A stretch of 64,000 nucleotides of DNA, taken from Maritimibacter alkaliphilus HTCC2654. Its GTDB lineage: Bacteria; Pseudomonadota; Alphaproteobacteria; Rhodobacterales; Rhodobacteraceae. The DNA is taken from NCBI RefSeq assembly GCF_000152805.1, contig NZ_CH902578.1:1325340-1389339 (forward strand), given 5' to 3'. A program made the translations under genes and the position numbers. Below are positions 26,085 through 35,750 of this stretch, piece by piece. Each line of letters opens with the position of its first letter. The stretch's first letter is position 1. The notes under the pieces are model-generated. The model did not search any database, was not told the origin of the DNA, and saw nothing but the letters and a program-made list of their open reading frames with translations.

Positions 26085-27446
26085 TCAGAACGTGTTGGAT
26101 AGGGATTTCATCAGATCCTGCAAGGGCCCTTCCCGGAGCCGCGAGAGGATTTCAGCCGTCGTGGTCAGCGAGTGACGAATCTGGTCCTCGGAATGCTCCG
26201 AGGTGATGAAGAACCTGAGCCGCGCCTGATTCATCGGCACGCCCGGAAAGGCGATGGGAAGGGCATTTATCCCCTCTTCCAACAGCACCTTGGATGCGGC
26301 GGCGGCCAGCGGCGAAGACCCCACCATGATCGGCGTGATCGAAGACCCGACCGATGCCCCCGTGTCCAGACCAAGCGATTTGGCGACGTCGAGGAAGAAC
26401 GACCCCCGCGCATGAAGCCGCGCTACCCGTTCCGGCTCGGCATGCATGATCTGGATCGCTTCGTTCGCGGCGGCCGCCAGCACGGGCGCGAGCGCGACCG
26501 AATAGACCGATCCCGGCGCCTCGTATTTCATCGCGTCGATCATCGCCGCGCTGCCGGCCAGATATCCGCCGGTCGACCCGAGCGACTTGGACAGGGTTCC
26601 CATCCAGATGTCGACCTCGTCGCCGGACAGCCCATAGTATTCGCGCATTCCGCCGCCGGTCTTGCCGATGCAGCCAAGGCCATGCGCCTCGTCGACCAGC
26701 AGCCAGAACCCGAAGCGTTTCTTCAGGTCGAGCACGCGCGGAAGGTCGGGAATATCCCCGTCCATCGAATAATGCCCCTCGACCAGCACGAGCGTATAGC
26801 GATACCGCCCTGCCGTTTCGGCGAGGATGGTTTCGAGCGCGTCCATGTCGTTGTGCGGGAAACTGCGGCGGGTCGCACCCGACAGCGTGGCCCCGACCGA
26901 GGCGGAGTTGTGGATGTAGCTGTCGTAAATGACCAGATCGTCCTTGCCGACGACCGTCGCCACGGCGGACACGTTGGTCGCGTGGCCCGACACGAAGGTC
27001 AACGCATCTTCGACGCCGTAATGCGCCGCCAACCTGCCTTCGAGTTCGCGGTGGATCGGGCGTTCGCCCGCCGTCAGACGGCTGGCCGAAGCCGAAACGC
27101 CATAAGTATCGATGGCTGCTTTCGCGACTTCCGCAGGCCGCGGATCGGCGTTGAGGCCGATGTAGTCATAGGAGCCGAAGTTGATGACGTCGCGGCCCTC
27201 GATGCTCGAAATCGCGCCCGGATGCCCGTCATGCTGACGGAAGCTCGGGTCGCCCAGATCGTGCAGTTTGGAAATCTGGCGCAACGCCAGCCGTTCCTTG
27301 TAGCCCGCAAGCTGGTCGAACGAGGGGTTCGGCTTGTGGTCGATGATCGGGCCGCTCTTGTTCGACGGCTTTTTCTGTGCGGCGCGCGCGGCACTCAGCG
27401 CCCGCGCGCGCGCGTCACCCGACAGGGCATTCGAGCCAGAGGTCAT
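26085..27446 (-). CDS. PLP-dependent alpha-oxoamine synthase (ALAS/KAPA/SPT family)
   Basis: 453 residues. After an N-terminal extension of about 80 residues comes the fold-type I enzyme: NFGSYDYIGL (89-98), SGHATN with the stacking His155, VDEAHGLGCIG with Asp252 and His255, and the PLP lysine Lys287 in GTLSKSLGSTGG. The family joins an acyl-CoA or acyl-ACP to an amino acid with loss of CO2. Its ATG overlaps the PKS stop codon (ATGA, 27443-27446), so the two are made together. I therefore read it as the chain-release enzyme of the PKS, as Fum8 is in fumonisin synthesis. It is unlikely to be the housekeeping BioF or HemA. Confidence 0.88.
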   Translation of the reverse strand: MTSGSNALSGDARARALSAARAAQKKPSNKSGPIIDHKPNPSFDQLAGYKERLALRQISKLHDLGDPSFRQHDGHPGAISSIEGRDVINFGSYDYIGLNADPRPAEVAKAAIDTYGVSASASRLTAGERPIHRELEGRLAAHYGVEDALTFVSGHATNVSAVATVVGKDDLVIYDSYIHNSASVGATLSGATRRSFPHNDMDALETILAETAGRYRYTLVLVEGHYSMDGDIPDLPRVLDLKKRFGFWLLVDEAHGLGCIGKTGGGMREYYGLSGDEVDIWMGTLSKSLGSTGGYLAGSAAMIDAMKYEAPGSVYSVALAPVLAAAANEAIQIMHAEPERVARLHARGSFFLDVAKSLGLDTGASVGSSITPIMVGSSPLAAAASKVLLEEGINALPIAFPGVPMNQARLRFFITSEHSEDQIRHSLTTTAEILSRLREGPLQDLMKSLSNTF

Positions 27447-30400
27447 TCCGCCGCCTCGCTCCGCGTGGAACCCATATGCTGCGTGGCGAGGGTCTTGACC
27501 GCCGATGCGGCTTCGTTCCCGCCCCCGTCCGCCGAAGCGCCGGATTGGATATGCGTCACGAAAATGCCCGCGATCTTGGTGATCGACAGATCGTCGCCCA
27601 GCGACGGCACCGGAAGATCGTCACCCAGCACCTTTTGCGCCGCCAGCGTCAGTTCCACGCCCATCAGGCTGTCCATACCGTATTCCGCCAGCGGACGGGT
27701 CGGCGACAGCGTGTTTTCCGGCACCCGCAGGATCGAAGCGATCTCGGTCTTGAGGTAAGCGGTCGCGCGTTTCACGGCCTTGTCGAACGGCAGCGCCTCG
27801 AGGTCCGCGCGCAGCGTGCCGAGGCTTTGCGACGATCCGCCCGCCTCGCCCATCCGGCGCAAGAGGCCGAAGGTCGGGCGGCGCAGGTTGCCGAGCGTGC
27901 CGATCGACGGGCCCCAGCCCATCGGCGTCACGGTCAGGACATTGCCGCGCACCTTCTGCGTCAGCGCGAATTCCTGTGCCCGCAGCGCCTGGTCGGCCGA
28001 GAATTTCACGTTGCCCGACATCTGGAGCAGCATGTTGCGCTTGGCCGTATCGCGACGCAGATAGCCCACATCGGTGATCGCGCCCCAGCCCATCGCGCGG
28101 GCATGGCGCCCGGTCGCGGCCCGCGCCTCGATCAGCGATTCCTGATAGGCGTTCGCGGCAACATAAGCCGCCTGACCGTGGTTGCCGATCAGGTTGGCAA
28201 GCGACGTGTAGGCCACGAAAACCTGAAGATCGTCGTCCCGCGTCGCCGCGTCGAGATTGGCGAGGCCCTTGGTCTTGACCGGCAGAACCTTGTCGAGCTG
28301 CGCCCGGTCGATGTCGCCCATCGCGCGGTCTTCCAGCACCATCGCCGTGTGGAACACCCCGTGGATCGGCGCGACCTTGCGCAGGTCGTCCAGAACCGCG
28401 TTCAGGCTGTCCAGATCGGTGATGTCGCAGGACACGACACGCAATTCATCTACGCTGCGCTCGATCTTGTCGACCAGCGCCTTGGTCTCGGCGTCCATCT
28501 CGGTCCGACGCCCGAGCAGCGCGACGTGGGTCAGATCCCCGCTCGCCAGCCATTTGGCGGTCTCGAGCCCCATACCGCCAAGCCCGCCGGCCAGAACGAA
28601 CCAGCCACCCGGACGCGGGCGGAACAGCGGCTCCCAATCCGTCGCGACGTCGTTCGGGCGCACCACGACTTTGCCGATATGGCCGGACCGCTGCATGAAC
28701 CGGAAGGCTTCGATCACGTCGCCGCCCGAGAATTCGGTGAACGGCAGCGGCGCATAGCGGCCTTCGCTGATCCCGGCCATCACACGGCGGAATTCACGGC
28801 TCGCGATATCCGGACGGTCGGCCAGCAGGCTGTCCACATCGATCCCGTGGTAAGCCACGTTGTTCTTCAGCGGACGCAGGCCAATGCCGGTATTCGTATA
28901 GTAATCCTGCTTCCCAAGCTCCAGGAACCGGCCATAGGGTCGCAAAAGTGCAAGGCTCTGCTCCATCGCCTGACCCGCGAGCGAGTTCAGGACGACGTCG
29001 ACCCCCTGCCCGCCCGTGATCTCGCGGACGGCGGCGGCAAAGCCGGATTCACGCGACGAGACGACGTGTTCGACACCCATCGAGCGCAGAAGCTGCTGCT
29101 TCACCGGGCTGCCGGCGGTCGCGATGACGGTCGCACCGATGTCTTTGGCGATGGCGATGGCCGCAAGGCCGACACCGCCGGCCCCGCCGTGGATCAGGAC
29201 GGTTTCGTCCGGCTGAAGATTGCCGAGCGTCACCATCGCGTAATAGGCGGTGAAATAGGCGACCGGAAGGGTCGCGGCCTGCGAGAACGACACGCCCTCG
29301 GGCAGTTTCGAAAGCCACTTGGACTGGCTAACGATATGCGATGCGAAACAGGACGGACCGAAGGCGACGACGGGGTCGCCGACCTTGAATTCGGTCACAC
29401 CCGGCCCAACCCGCGACACGCGCCCGGCGCATTCCAGACCGAGCGTCGGTCCGGCAAACCCGGTTTCCAGCGCCTCTTCGGGCAGAAGGCCCATCGACCA
29501 CATCACGTCGCGATAGTTCAGGCCGGTCGCCGCGATCTCGACCTCGACCTCGTCGTCGGCCAGATCCTTGCGCTCGAAACTTTCCCAAGACAGGGCGTCC
29601 AGTCGGCCCGTCACGGACTTGCGCAGACGCGTGCTGAGTTTTCCGTCGCCGGACAATTGCGTCACGGCACCATCCGCGAGCGGCAGGCCGGTTTCGACGC
29701 GAAGCCCCAGAACGCCGGTTTCGGCGAGCACGATCTCGCTTTCGCGCGGCGCGTGGGCTTCGATCCGCGACAGCAGCGCGGCCAGCGACGCCGGAACCGA
29801 GATATCGCTGCCGGACGCGTCGATCGCATGGATCGCGACGCCGGGATTTTCGTTCGCAGCCGTCCGCAACATCGCCCAGATGGCGTGCTGAACCGGGTCC
29901 GACACCGGGCCACCCGCGTATTGCGCGCCTTTCGGCAGCACGGCGAGCACCCCACGATTTTCGGCGACCGCTTCGGCCACGATATCGCGCGCGAACAGGA
30001 CACGGTCCGCCAGTTCGCCCTCGTCCGCGCCCGTGGCCCCGAACAAGACAAGCGGAGCGGCGGCGGCTTCGGGTTCGAGAACCGTCATCACACCGTCCCG
30101 TTTGGTGACGGGGCCGTGCAGATGCGTGATTGCCTTCGTCCACAGGTCCAGATCGCTCTTGGCGACCTCGTCGGGGGCGACATGCGCCGCTTCCGTCGCT
30201 GCGGAGGCCAGCTTGGCCATGACCAGAGTGCCGCCAGCGGCGCCATCCGGAAGATCCTGTTGCAGAACGGTTTCGAGGCCAAGCTCGCTCAGTTGCGCCA
30301 CAAGCCGGTCCACGTCGCCGCGCCGGACAAGGTTCGATTTCGACGGCATGACGGCACGGCGGAACGCCGACATCGCCGGAACCACCACCATGACCACGCC

Positions 30401-33400
30401 GGTCGGGGCAAGTACGCCTTTCAGACGTTCGTCCATCCCGTCTTCGAAAAGCTGGAGCGGGTCGTCCACCAGCACAACGTCGAGTTCGGCGGTTTCACCC
30501 CATTTGACGGCCCGCATCTGGACCGACACCATGCCCTCTTCGCCATCGGCGGACATGATCTGAACCCGTTCGAGACCGGGATGATCGCCCTTGATCGAAT
30601 GCTGGAGCAGGTCGAAACCGGACATCGCGCCGATCTGTATCGACTCGGTGCGCGGCACCCGTGCCACGATGCTGTCGAGTGCGGCGGCGATCAGGCGATC
30701 GCGGCGCGCGACATGCGGCCCGGCGTCGAGCGCCTGCACCGCCTCACGGCCGAACAGCACTTCGGGTTCCGGGGCGGGATTGTCGTTCGCGATTTGCGTC
30801 AGGACGTCGTCCAAGGCCGCAGGCAGACGCAGGATAAGCGCGATCAGACCGATAAGGTCGGGGCGTTCTTCGAGCAGCGCCTGACCGATCAGGTCGGCAT
30901 CCGGCAGGTCGCAGTCCTCGGCGATATGCCACTCGCCATGCGTCGCGCCCTGCCATGCAAGGTCGAGACGGGCGAGAACGTCGATCAGGCTGCCCTCGAC
31001 GCCTTCCTCGGGGCGGCGCATCTTGTAAAGACCGTCCTTGCCCACGACTTTGCGGAACGCACTCCACACGGCCTGTTGCGCCGCGGCATCCAGCAGAAGC
31101 AGGGCGTCGTCGTCCGCTTCCTCGGGCGTGAGCGCCGTGTTCAGGGCCGTTTCGACGATGTCGGTCGCGATGACACCCGGCTCAGACAGGATCGGGCGCG
31201 CTTCGACATGGAATGCCTGCCGCGCGAAATTGATCTGCGGAATGATCTGCGTCGCGCGCAGGCGCAGGCCTTCGACCTCGACCACGACCTCACCCGCCGG
31301 ACCGAAGCCGACCACGTCGGCATGGATCGACTGATCCCCCCAACGGCGCAGGTGGATGCGCCCCGACACGAGTTCGACGCCCGGCGCGTGAACCTGAATG
31401 CGTCCCATGCGCACCGGCAGAAGCGCCTGACGGGCATCCGCGAAGTCCGTGTTCGCCGAGATCGCGATGAGGCCATGCAGAAGACAATCGAGCTGGGCCG
31501 GATCGAAACCGTGGATGGCCGGGTCCGACGCGATGGTCAGCCCCTCGCGCAGGATCACGTCGATGTCGTCGCCATTCCGGCGGGCGTGCTTCAAGCCCTT
31601 GAAATTCGGCCCGTAATAAAGCCCGATGCGTTCGGCATCCTCATAGACCCAGTTCGAGATGTCCTCGTTCGGCGCAATCTCGCCCGGCGCGTCCAGCGCG
31701 GGTGCGACCGGGGGCTTGCTGTGCATGACGAAGCGCGCGCGCATGTTCTCGCGGAACGCGTCTTTCGACAGCCGGGCGCGCGACATGATGCGGATCGTGC
31801 CGGCGTTGGCATCGGCCTCGGTCTGGATTTCGACTCCGGTTGAGGTCGACAGAACGATCGGCGCGAACAGGTCCATGTCGTAGATTTCGACGGTTTGACC
31901 CTTGGCCTCGACGCTGGCGGCGGCATAGGCCATTTCGGCAAAGGCGGTGCCCGGCAGAAGCACGCTGTCGCCCACCTTGTGATCGGCCAGTGCGGGGAAC
32001 AGGTTGTCGTCCAGATCGCGGCGCCAGACACCGGATTCACCGGCGAGCGGCGCACCCAGAAGAGGGTGATGTTCGCCATCGGTGCCAAGAAGCTTGCTCA
32101 GTTCCTGACTGTTGGTGGCGCGCAGCTCCTCGTTCTGGAAGGCATAGCGCGGCAGGCTGACCAGCGGCCCGGTCGTCGCCGCGAACGTCGCGTTCTGTTC
32201 CGTGCGAATGCCAGCAAGAACGGCGCGCAAGGCGGCGCGGGCCACGGGGTTCGCCGTTTCCGGGTCGTTCTTGGCCAGCGTATGCACGACAGCGCAGTGG
32301 CGTGCGTCGTCGTCGAGCGAGTCGGTGATGTAGTTCGGCAGAACCGGCTGTGCGCCGACTTCGAGGAAGGCCGAGTATCCGGCATCACGCGCGGCTTCCA
32401 CCGCCGCCTTGAACTGCACCGGCTGGCGCACGTTGGCCCACCAGTAGTCGGTGGTCAGGTCGGTGCCGTCGACCAGCGCGCCGGTCGTGGTCGAGAACAT
32501 CGGCACGCGGCTTTCCGACGGCACGATATCGGACAGGCCCTCTTTCAGCTCGGCTTCCGAGGACTGGAGGATGGCGCTGTGGAACGGATAGTTGATATCG
32601 AGCATCACGCAGGCTTGGCGATGCGTGCGCTTGGCCCATTTGGCGAACGCCTTGAGCGGTTCGGTGGGGCCTGCGAGCGTGACGCTGCGCGGCGAGTTGA
32701 TCGCCGCGAGCTCGATATCGGCATCGCCGAATTCGTCGAGCAGCGCACGGGTCTGTTCGGCGCTGGTTTGCAGCGCCGCCATCGTGCCGGTGCCAGCGAA
32801 CTGCAACTGCGTGCGGCTGCGGCTCACCGCCAGATGCGCGGCCTGCTCCAGCGACAGAGCGCCCGCGGCCCAGGCGGCAGCGACTTCGCCGCCGGAATGA
32901 CCGATGACCGCAGCCGGAACGATACCGCGCTTGGCGAGTGCGACGGTCTGAGCGATCTGGTCGGCGATGACGAGGCCCTGAATGACGCGACAGTCGCCCC
33001 ATTCCTGCGACAGCGTCTCGGAGTTCATCTTGTCGATGACAGACCAGCCCATCATCTCGGTGAAGAGCGCGTCGAATTCCTCATAGGCCGCGCGGTAGTC
33101 CGCATCCTTGCGGAACGGCAGGCGGCCCATACCGAGGTATTGCGAGCCATTGCCGGAATAGACGAAGACCGGCGCTTCGTCCCGCTGGCGGCCTTCGTAG
33201 GCGACGAACCGCGGGTCTTTCTGTCCCGCCGCATAGGCGCGAAGCGCCTCGGCGGCTTGCGCGCCGTCCTCGGCCAGAACGCCAAGACGTTTGGGATGCA
33301 GGCCGCGCTGGTGCCACGCCTGTTCGGGAAGCGCGCCGGGGTTCAGCGCCGCAGGCGCCTCCATCCGGTCGGCATAGGCGGTCGCGAGGTCTTTAAGCGC

Positions 33401-34735
33401 CCCGTCGCTGAAGGCCGACGTGACGAAGATGCGGTCCGGGCTGGTGGGGGCCGCCGGGGCCGTGGCCTTGGGCGGTGTCACGCCTTCGAGGATCACGTGA
33501 CCGTTCACGCCCCCGAAACCGAAGGAGCTGACGCCGCAGAACAGCGGACCGTCCCCCAGATCGACGCTGTCGCGCGCGAGCACGAGTTTCTGTTCGTCGA
33601 AGTCGATATGCGGGTTCAGGTTCTCGGCGTGGAGCGAGCGCGGCAGACGCCGATCCTCCATCGCGATGAGCGCCTTGAGCATCCCGACCATGCCGGACGC
33701 GGGTTCGAGGTGGCCGACGTTGGATTTGGCCGACCCGATGGGCAGCGGCGATTTGCGGTGCTTGGACACGGCGCGGCCAAGGGCGTGGGCCTCGATCGGG
33801 TCACCGACGAGCGTTCCGGTGCCGTGCGCCTCGACGAAGGACAGATCGTCGGGCGTGATCGTCTGACGGTCGTAAAGCCGGGCGAGCAGTTCGTACTGCC
33901 CCTCTTCCGCCGGAAGCGCCACGTTCATCGTATAGCCGTCGGCGTTCGTCTCGGAATCCACGACGCGCGCCTTGGCGGTCACCGGAATGTCCGACGAATT
34001 TTGTAGCACCATGGCAACACAACCCTCGGCCCGAACATAGCCATCGGCCTTGTCCGAGAAGGATTGGCACAGCCCAGTGGGCGACAACATGCGTGCGGCC
34101 GAGAAGCCCGCGAAGCTCGACGGAGACAGCAGAAGGTTCACACCGGCGACGATCGCGGTGTCGATATCGCCCCGTGAAAGCGCCTGCCGCGCCTGATCCA
34201 TCGCGACCAGCGACGAGGAACAGGCGGTATCCACCACGAAGGACGGGCCGCGCAGATCGAAGCCATGCGAAATCCGGTTGGCGACCAGGGATAGGGTGTT
34301 GCCCGTCATCAGGTAGCTGTCGACCAGCGACGGGTCGCGCCCGAGGACCGAGCCGTGATCCATGCTGGAGGCGCCGACATAGACGCCCACGCGCTTGCCC
34401 GCGAGTTTGGAGGAATCGAGGCGCGCGTCCTCCATCGCTTCCCAAACCACCTGCAAAAGAAGGCGTTGCTGCGGGTCCATCTGAACCGCTTCGCGCGGCG
34501 AAAATTTGAAAACGGAAAGGTCAAATCCCCAGATGTCGTCAAGGACACCTGCGCGGAACGTGTAGGACTTGCCCGCCACGCCCTGCTTGGGGTTCATGAA
34601 AAGACTGTGCGCAAAGCGGTCCTGCGGCACTTCGCTGACAGCGCACCGACCCTCCTGCAAGAGGGTCCGAAAGGCTGCGACGTTCGGGCTTCCCGGCAGT
34701 CGACAGGCCTGTCCAATTATGTAAGTGGCATCCAT
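27443..34735 (-). CDS. Highly reducing type I polyketide synthase (KS-AT-DH-psiMT-ER-KR-ACP)
   Basis: 2430 residues, one module. Ketosynthase 1-420: Cys172 (DTACSSS), His304 (EAHGTGT), His342 (NVGHLEP). Acyltransferase about 523-830: Ser614 (GHSGG), His719. Dehydratase about 890-1165: His919 in HKVGDSVLLP, Asp1083. Residues 1200-1510 look like a methyltransferase remnant without a SAM-binding glycine motif. Enoylreductase about 1710-2025: GGAGGVGLA near 1850. Ketoreductase about 2043-2230: GGLGGMG, Ser2178, Tyr2191. ACP about 2320-2398: phosphopantetheine Ser2356 (GMDSLMG). There is no thioesterase. All reducing domains look active, so a saturated chain built iteratively is expected. It is first in the operon with the oxoamine synthase and galactofuranosyltransferase. 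Confidence 0.93.
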   Translation of the reverse strand: MDATYIIGQACRLPGSPNVAAFRTLLQEGRCAVSEVPQDRFAHSLFMNPKQGVAGKSYTFRAGVLDDIWGFDLSVFKFSPREAVQMDPQQRLLLQVVWEAMEDARLDSSKLAGKRVGVYVGASSMDHGSVLGRDPSLVDSYLMTGNTLSLVANRISHGFDLRGPSFVVDTACSSSLVAMDQARQALSRGDIDTAIVAGVNLLLSPSSFAGFSAARMLSPTGLCQSFSDKADGYVRAEGCVAMVLQNSSDIPVTAKARVVDSETNADGYTMNVALPAEEGQYELLARLYDRQTITPDDLSFVEAHGTGTLVGDPIEAHALGRAVSKHRKSPLPIGSAKSNVGHLEPASGMVGMLKALIAMEDRRLPRSLHAENLNPHIDFDEQKLVLARDSVDLGDGPLFCGVSSFGFGGVNGHVILEGVTPPKATAPAAPTSPDRIFVTSAFSDGALKDLATAYADRMEAPAALNPGALPEQAWHQRGLHPKRLGVLAEDGAQAAEALRAYAAGQKDPRFVAYEGRQRDEAPVFVYSGNGSQYLGMGRLPFRKDADYRAAYEEFDALFTEMMGWSVIDKMNSETLSQEWGDCRVIQGLVIADQIAQTVALAKRGIVPAAVIGHSGGEVAAAWAAGALSLEQAAHLAVSRSRTQLQFAGTGTMAALQTSAEQTRALLDEFGDADIELAAINSPRSVTLAGPTEPLKAFAKWAKRTHRQACVMLDINYPFHSAILQSSEAELKEGLSDIVPSESRVPMFSTTTGALVDGTDLTTDYWWANVRQPVQFKAAVEAARDAGYSAFLEVGAQPVLPNYITDSLDDDARHCAVVHTLAKNDPETANPVARAALRAVLAGIRTEQNATFAATTGPLVSLPRYAFQNEELRATNSQELSKLLGTDGEHHPLLGAPLAGESGVWRRDLDDNLFPALADHKVGDSVLLPGTAFAEMAYAAASVEAKGQTVEIYDMDLFAPIVLSTSTGVEIQTEADANAGTIRIMSRARLSKDAFRENMRARFVMHSKPPVAPALDAPGEIAPNEDISNWVYEDAERIGLYYGPNFKGLKHARRNGDDIDVILREGLTIASDPAIHGFDPAQLDCLLHGLIAISANTDFADARQALLPVRMGRIQVHAPGVELVSGRIHLRRWGDQSIHADVVGFGPAGEVVVEVEGLRLRATQIIPQINFARQAFHVEARPILSEPGVIATDIVETALNTALTPEEADDDALLLLDAAAQQAVWSAFRKVVGKDGLYKMRRPEEGVEGSLIDVLARLDLAWQGATHGEWHIAEDCDLPDADLIGQALLEERPDLIGLIALILRLPAALDDVLTQIANDNPAPEPEVLFGREAVQALDAGPHVARRDRLIAAALDSIVARVPRTESIQIGAMSGFDLLQHSIKGDHPGLERVQIMSADGEEGMVSVQMRAVKWGETAELDVVLVDDPLQLFEDGMDERLKGVLAPTGVVMVVVPAMSAFRRAVMPSKSNLVRRGDVDRLVAQLSELGLETVLQQDLPDGAAGGTLVMAKLASAATEAAHVAPDEVAKSDLDLWTKAITHLHGPVTKRDGVMTVLEPEAAAAPLVLFGATGADEGELADRVLFARDIVAEAVAENRGVLAVLPKGAQYAGGPVSDPVQHAIWAMLRTAANENPGVAIHAIDASGSDISVPASLAALLSRIEAHAPRESEIVLAETGVLGLRVETGLPLADGAVTQLSGDGKLSTRLRKSVTGRLDALSWESFERKDLADDEVEVEIAATGLNYRDVMWSMGLLPEEALETGFAGPTLGLECAGRVSRVGPGVTEFKVGDPVVAFGPSCFASHIVSQSKWLSKLPEGVSFSQAATLPVAYFTAYYAMVTLGNLQPDETVLIHGGAGGVGLAAIAIAKDIGATVIATAGSPVKQQLLRSMGVEHVVSSRESGFAAAVREITGGQGVDVVLNSLAGQAMEQSLALLRPYGRFLELGKQDYYTNTGIGLRPLKNNVAYHGIDVDSLLADRPDIASREFRRVMAGISEGRYAPLPFTEFSGGDVIEAFRFMQRSGHIGKVVVRPNDVATDWEPLFRPRPGGWFVLAGGLGGMGLETAKWLASGDLTHVALLGRRTEMDAETKALVDKIERSVDELRVVSCDITDLDSLNAVLDDLRKVAPIHGVFHTAMVLEDRAMGDIDRAQLDKVLPVKTKGLANLDAATRDDDLQVFVAYTSLANLIGNHGQAAYVAANAYQESLIEARAATGRHARAMGWGAITDVGYLRRDTAKRNMLLQMSGNVKFSADQALRAQEFALTQKVRGNVLTVTPMGWGPSIGTLGNLRRPTFGLLRRMGEAGGSSQSLGTLRADLEALPFDKAVKRATAYLKTEIASILRVPENTLSPTRPLAEYGMDSLMGVELTLAAQKVLGDDLPVPSLGDDLSITKIAGIFVTHIQSGASADGGGNEAASAVKTLATQHMGSTRSEAAE

Positions 34736-34982
34736 CGGCCGAATTCCCAGGCCCCTATCTTAGTCCGATTCGTGTTCGGATTCGTCTGCTACGATTTTGA
34801 ACGGCATCTGTTATCGTGCCTTAATGGAGATATCTACCCAATCTTCCAAGTCCAACATCGTGTTTTGACGAACTCTTTCCGGCTGTCTATCAAACTCACC
34901 GTGTTTCGCCCAGCTATGTCAACCGCATATGGTGCACGGGCGCATCACTCGGCGGCAAACCCGCCATGTCATTGGGAAGAGC
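34736..34982. promoter_or_regulatory. Divergent promoter region between the PKS operon and kpsMTE
   Basis: 247 bases, visibly richer in A+T than the flanking genes. On the plus strand TTGACG (34865-34870) and TATCAA (34888-34893) are 17 bases apart, a good sigma-70-type promoter for kpsM with a leader of about 85 bases. A direct repeat GATTCGTGTTCGGATTCGT lies near the PKS start. No clear PKS promoter could be fixed. Confidence 0.4.
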
Positions 34983-35750
34983 ATGAAAACACTAACGACC
35001 CATATCCGAGTGATCCTGGCACTCGTATTACGCGAGTCCCGCGTGCGCCACGGCCGGTCCAAGGCGGGCTACACGTGGGCCATCGTCGAGCCGGTGCTCC
35101 AGATCACGATCCTGACGATCCTGTTTCGCGAGTTCAGGGGCGGAAGCGACGGAAGCGGGGCCGAGTTTGCGCTGTTCTTCGCCACCGGCGTCCTGTCCTT
35201 CAATATGTTCAGGAACACCGCCGCCTATATCATGAACGCGTTCGAGGCGAACCGGGCGCTGTTCAACTACCCGATGGTCAAGCCGATCGACGCCGTTCTG
35301 GCCCGGCTGGTTCTGGACCTCGCGACCAACATTCTGGTCATGGCGATCGTGCTGGGCTTCCAGATCACATTCATGGACGTGCCGCCGCCCGAGCATGTGC
35401 CGCTCATGGCTCTGCCCCTCGCGCTGCTCGCGCTCATGGCGCTTGGCGCAGGGCTTTCGCTGGCCGTCATCAAGCGGTTCCTGCCGTCCGCGCAGAACCT
35501 GTATCACATCATCATGGGGCCAGCGTTCTTCGTCTCATGCATCTTCTTTTCGCTGTCGAGCATCCCAACGCAATACCGGATGATTCTGTGGTGGAATCCG
35601 CTGGTTCACGGTGTTGAGGGGTTTCGTGTCGGGTACTTTGCGGACTATTCAGCGCCGGACATCAACCTGCTCTATCTCTTCACCTGGGTGTGTTGTCTCA
35701 ACTTTTTCGGGTTCGTGGGCGAATGGCTGACAAGATTCAAGACAACATGA
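34983..35750 (+). CDS. kpsM: Capsule-type polysaccharide ABC exporter permease (KpsM-like)
   Basis: 255-residue ABC-2 type permease with about six membrane segments. RHGRSKAGYTWAIVEPVLQI is the N-terminal amphipathic signature of KpsM/RfbA-type exporters, and FFSLSSIPTQYRMILWWNPLVH precedes the last helix. The ATG at 34983 follows GGGAAGA (34974-34980). It would form the inner-membrane channel with KpsT for export of a lipid-linked glycan. It is divergent from the PKS operon, and its stop overlaps the kpsT start. Confidence 0.9.
   Translation: MKTLTTHIRVILALVLRESRVRHGRSKAGYTWAIVEPVLQITILTILFREFRGGSDGSGAEFALFFATGVLSFNMFRNTAAYIMNAFEANRALFNYPMVKPIDAVLARLVLDLATNILVMAIVLGFQITFMDVPPPEHVPLMALPLALLALMALGAGLSLAVIKRFLPSAQNLYHIIMGPAFFVSCIFFSLSSIPTQYRMILWWNPLVHGVEGFRVGYFADYSAPDINLLYLFTWVCCLNFFGFVGEWLTRFKTT

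Noticed and set aside
27377-31843. A plus-strand open frame of almost 1500 codons opposite the PKS gene
   Set aside because: High GC makes the frame opposite a real gene stay open. Its translation is Arg/His/Asp-rich without domains, while the minus strand has a full set of PKS motifs.
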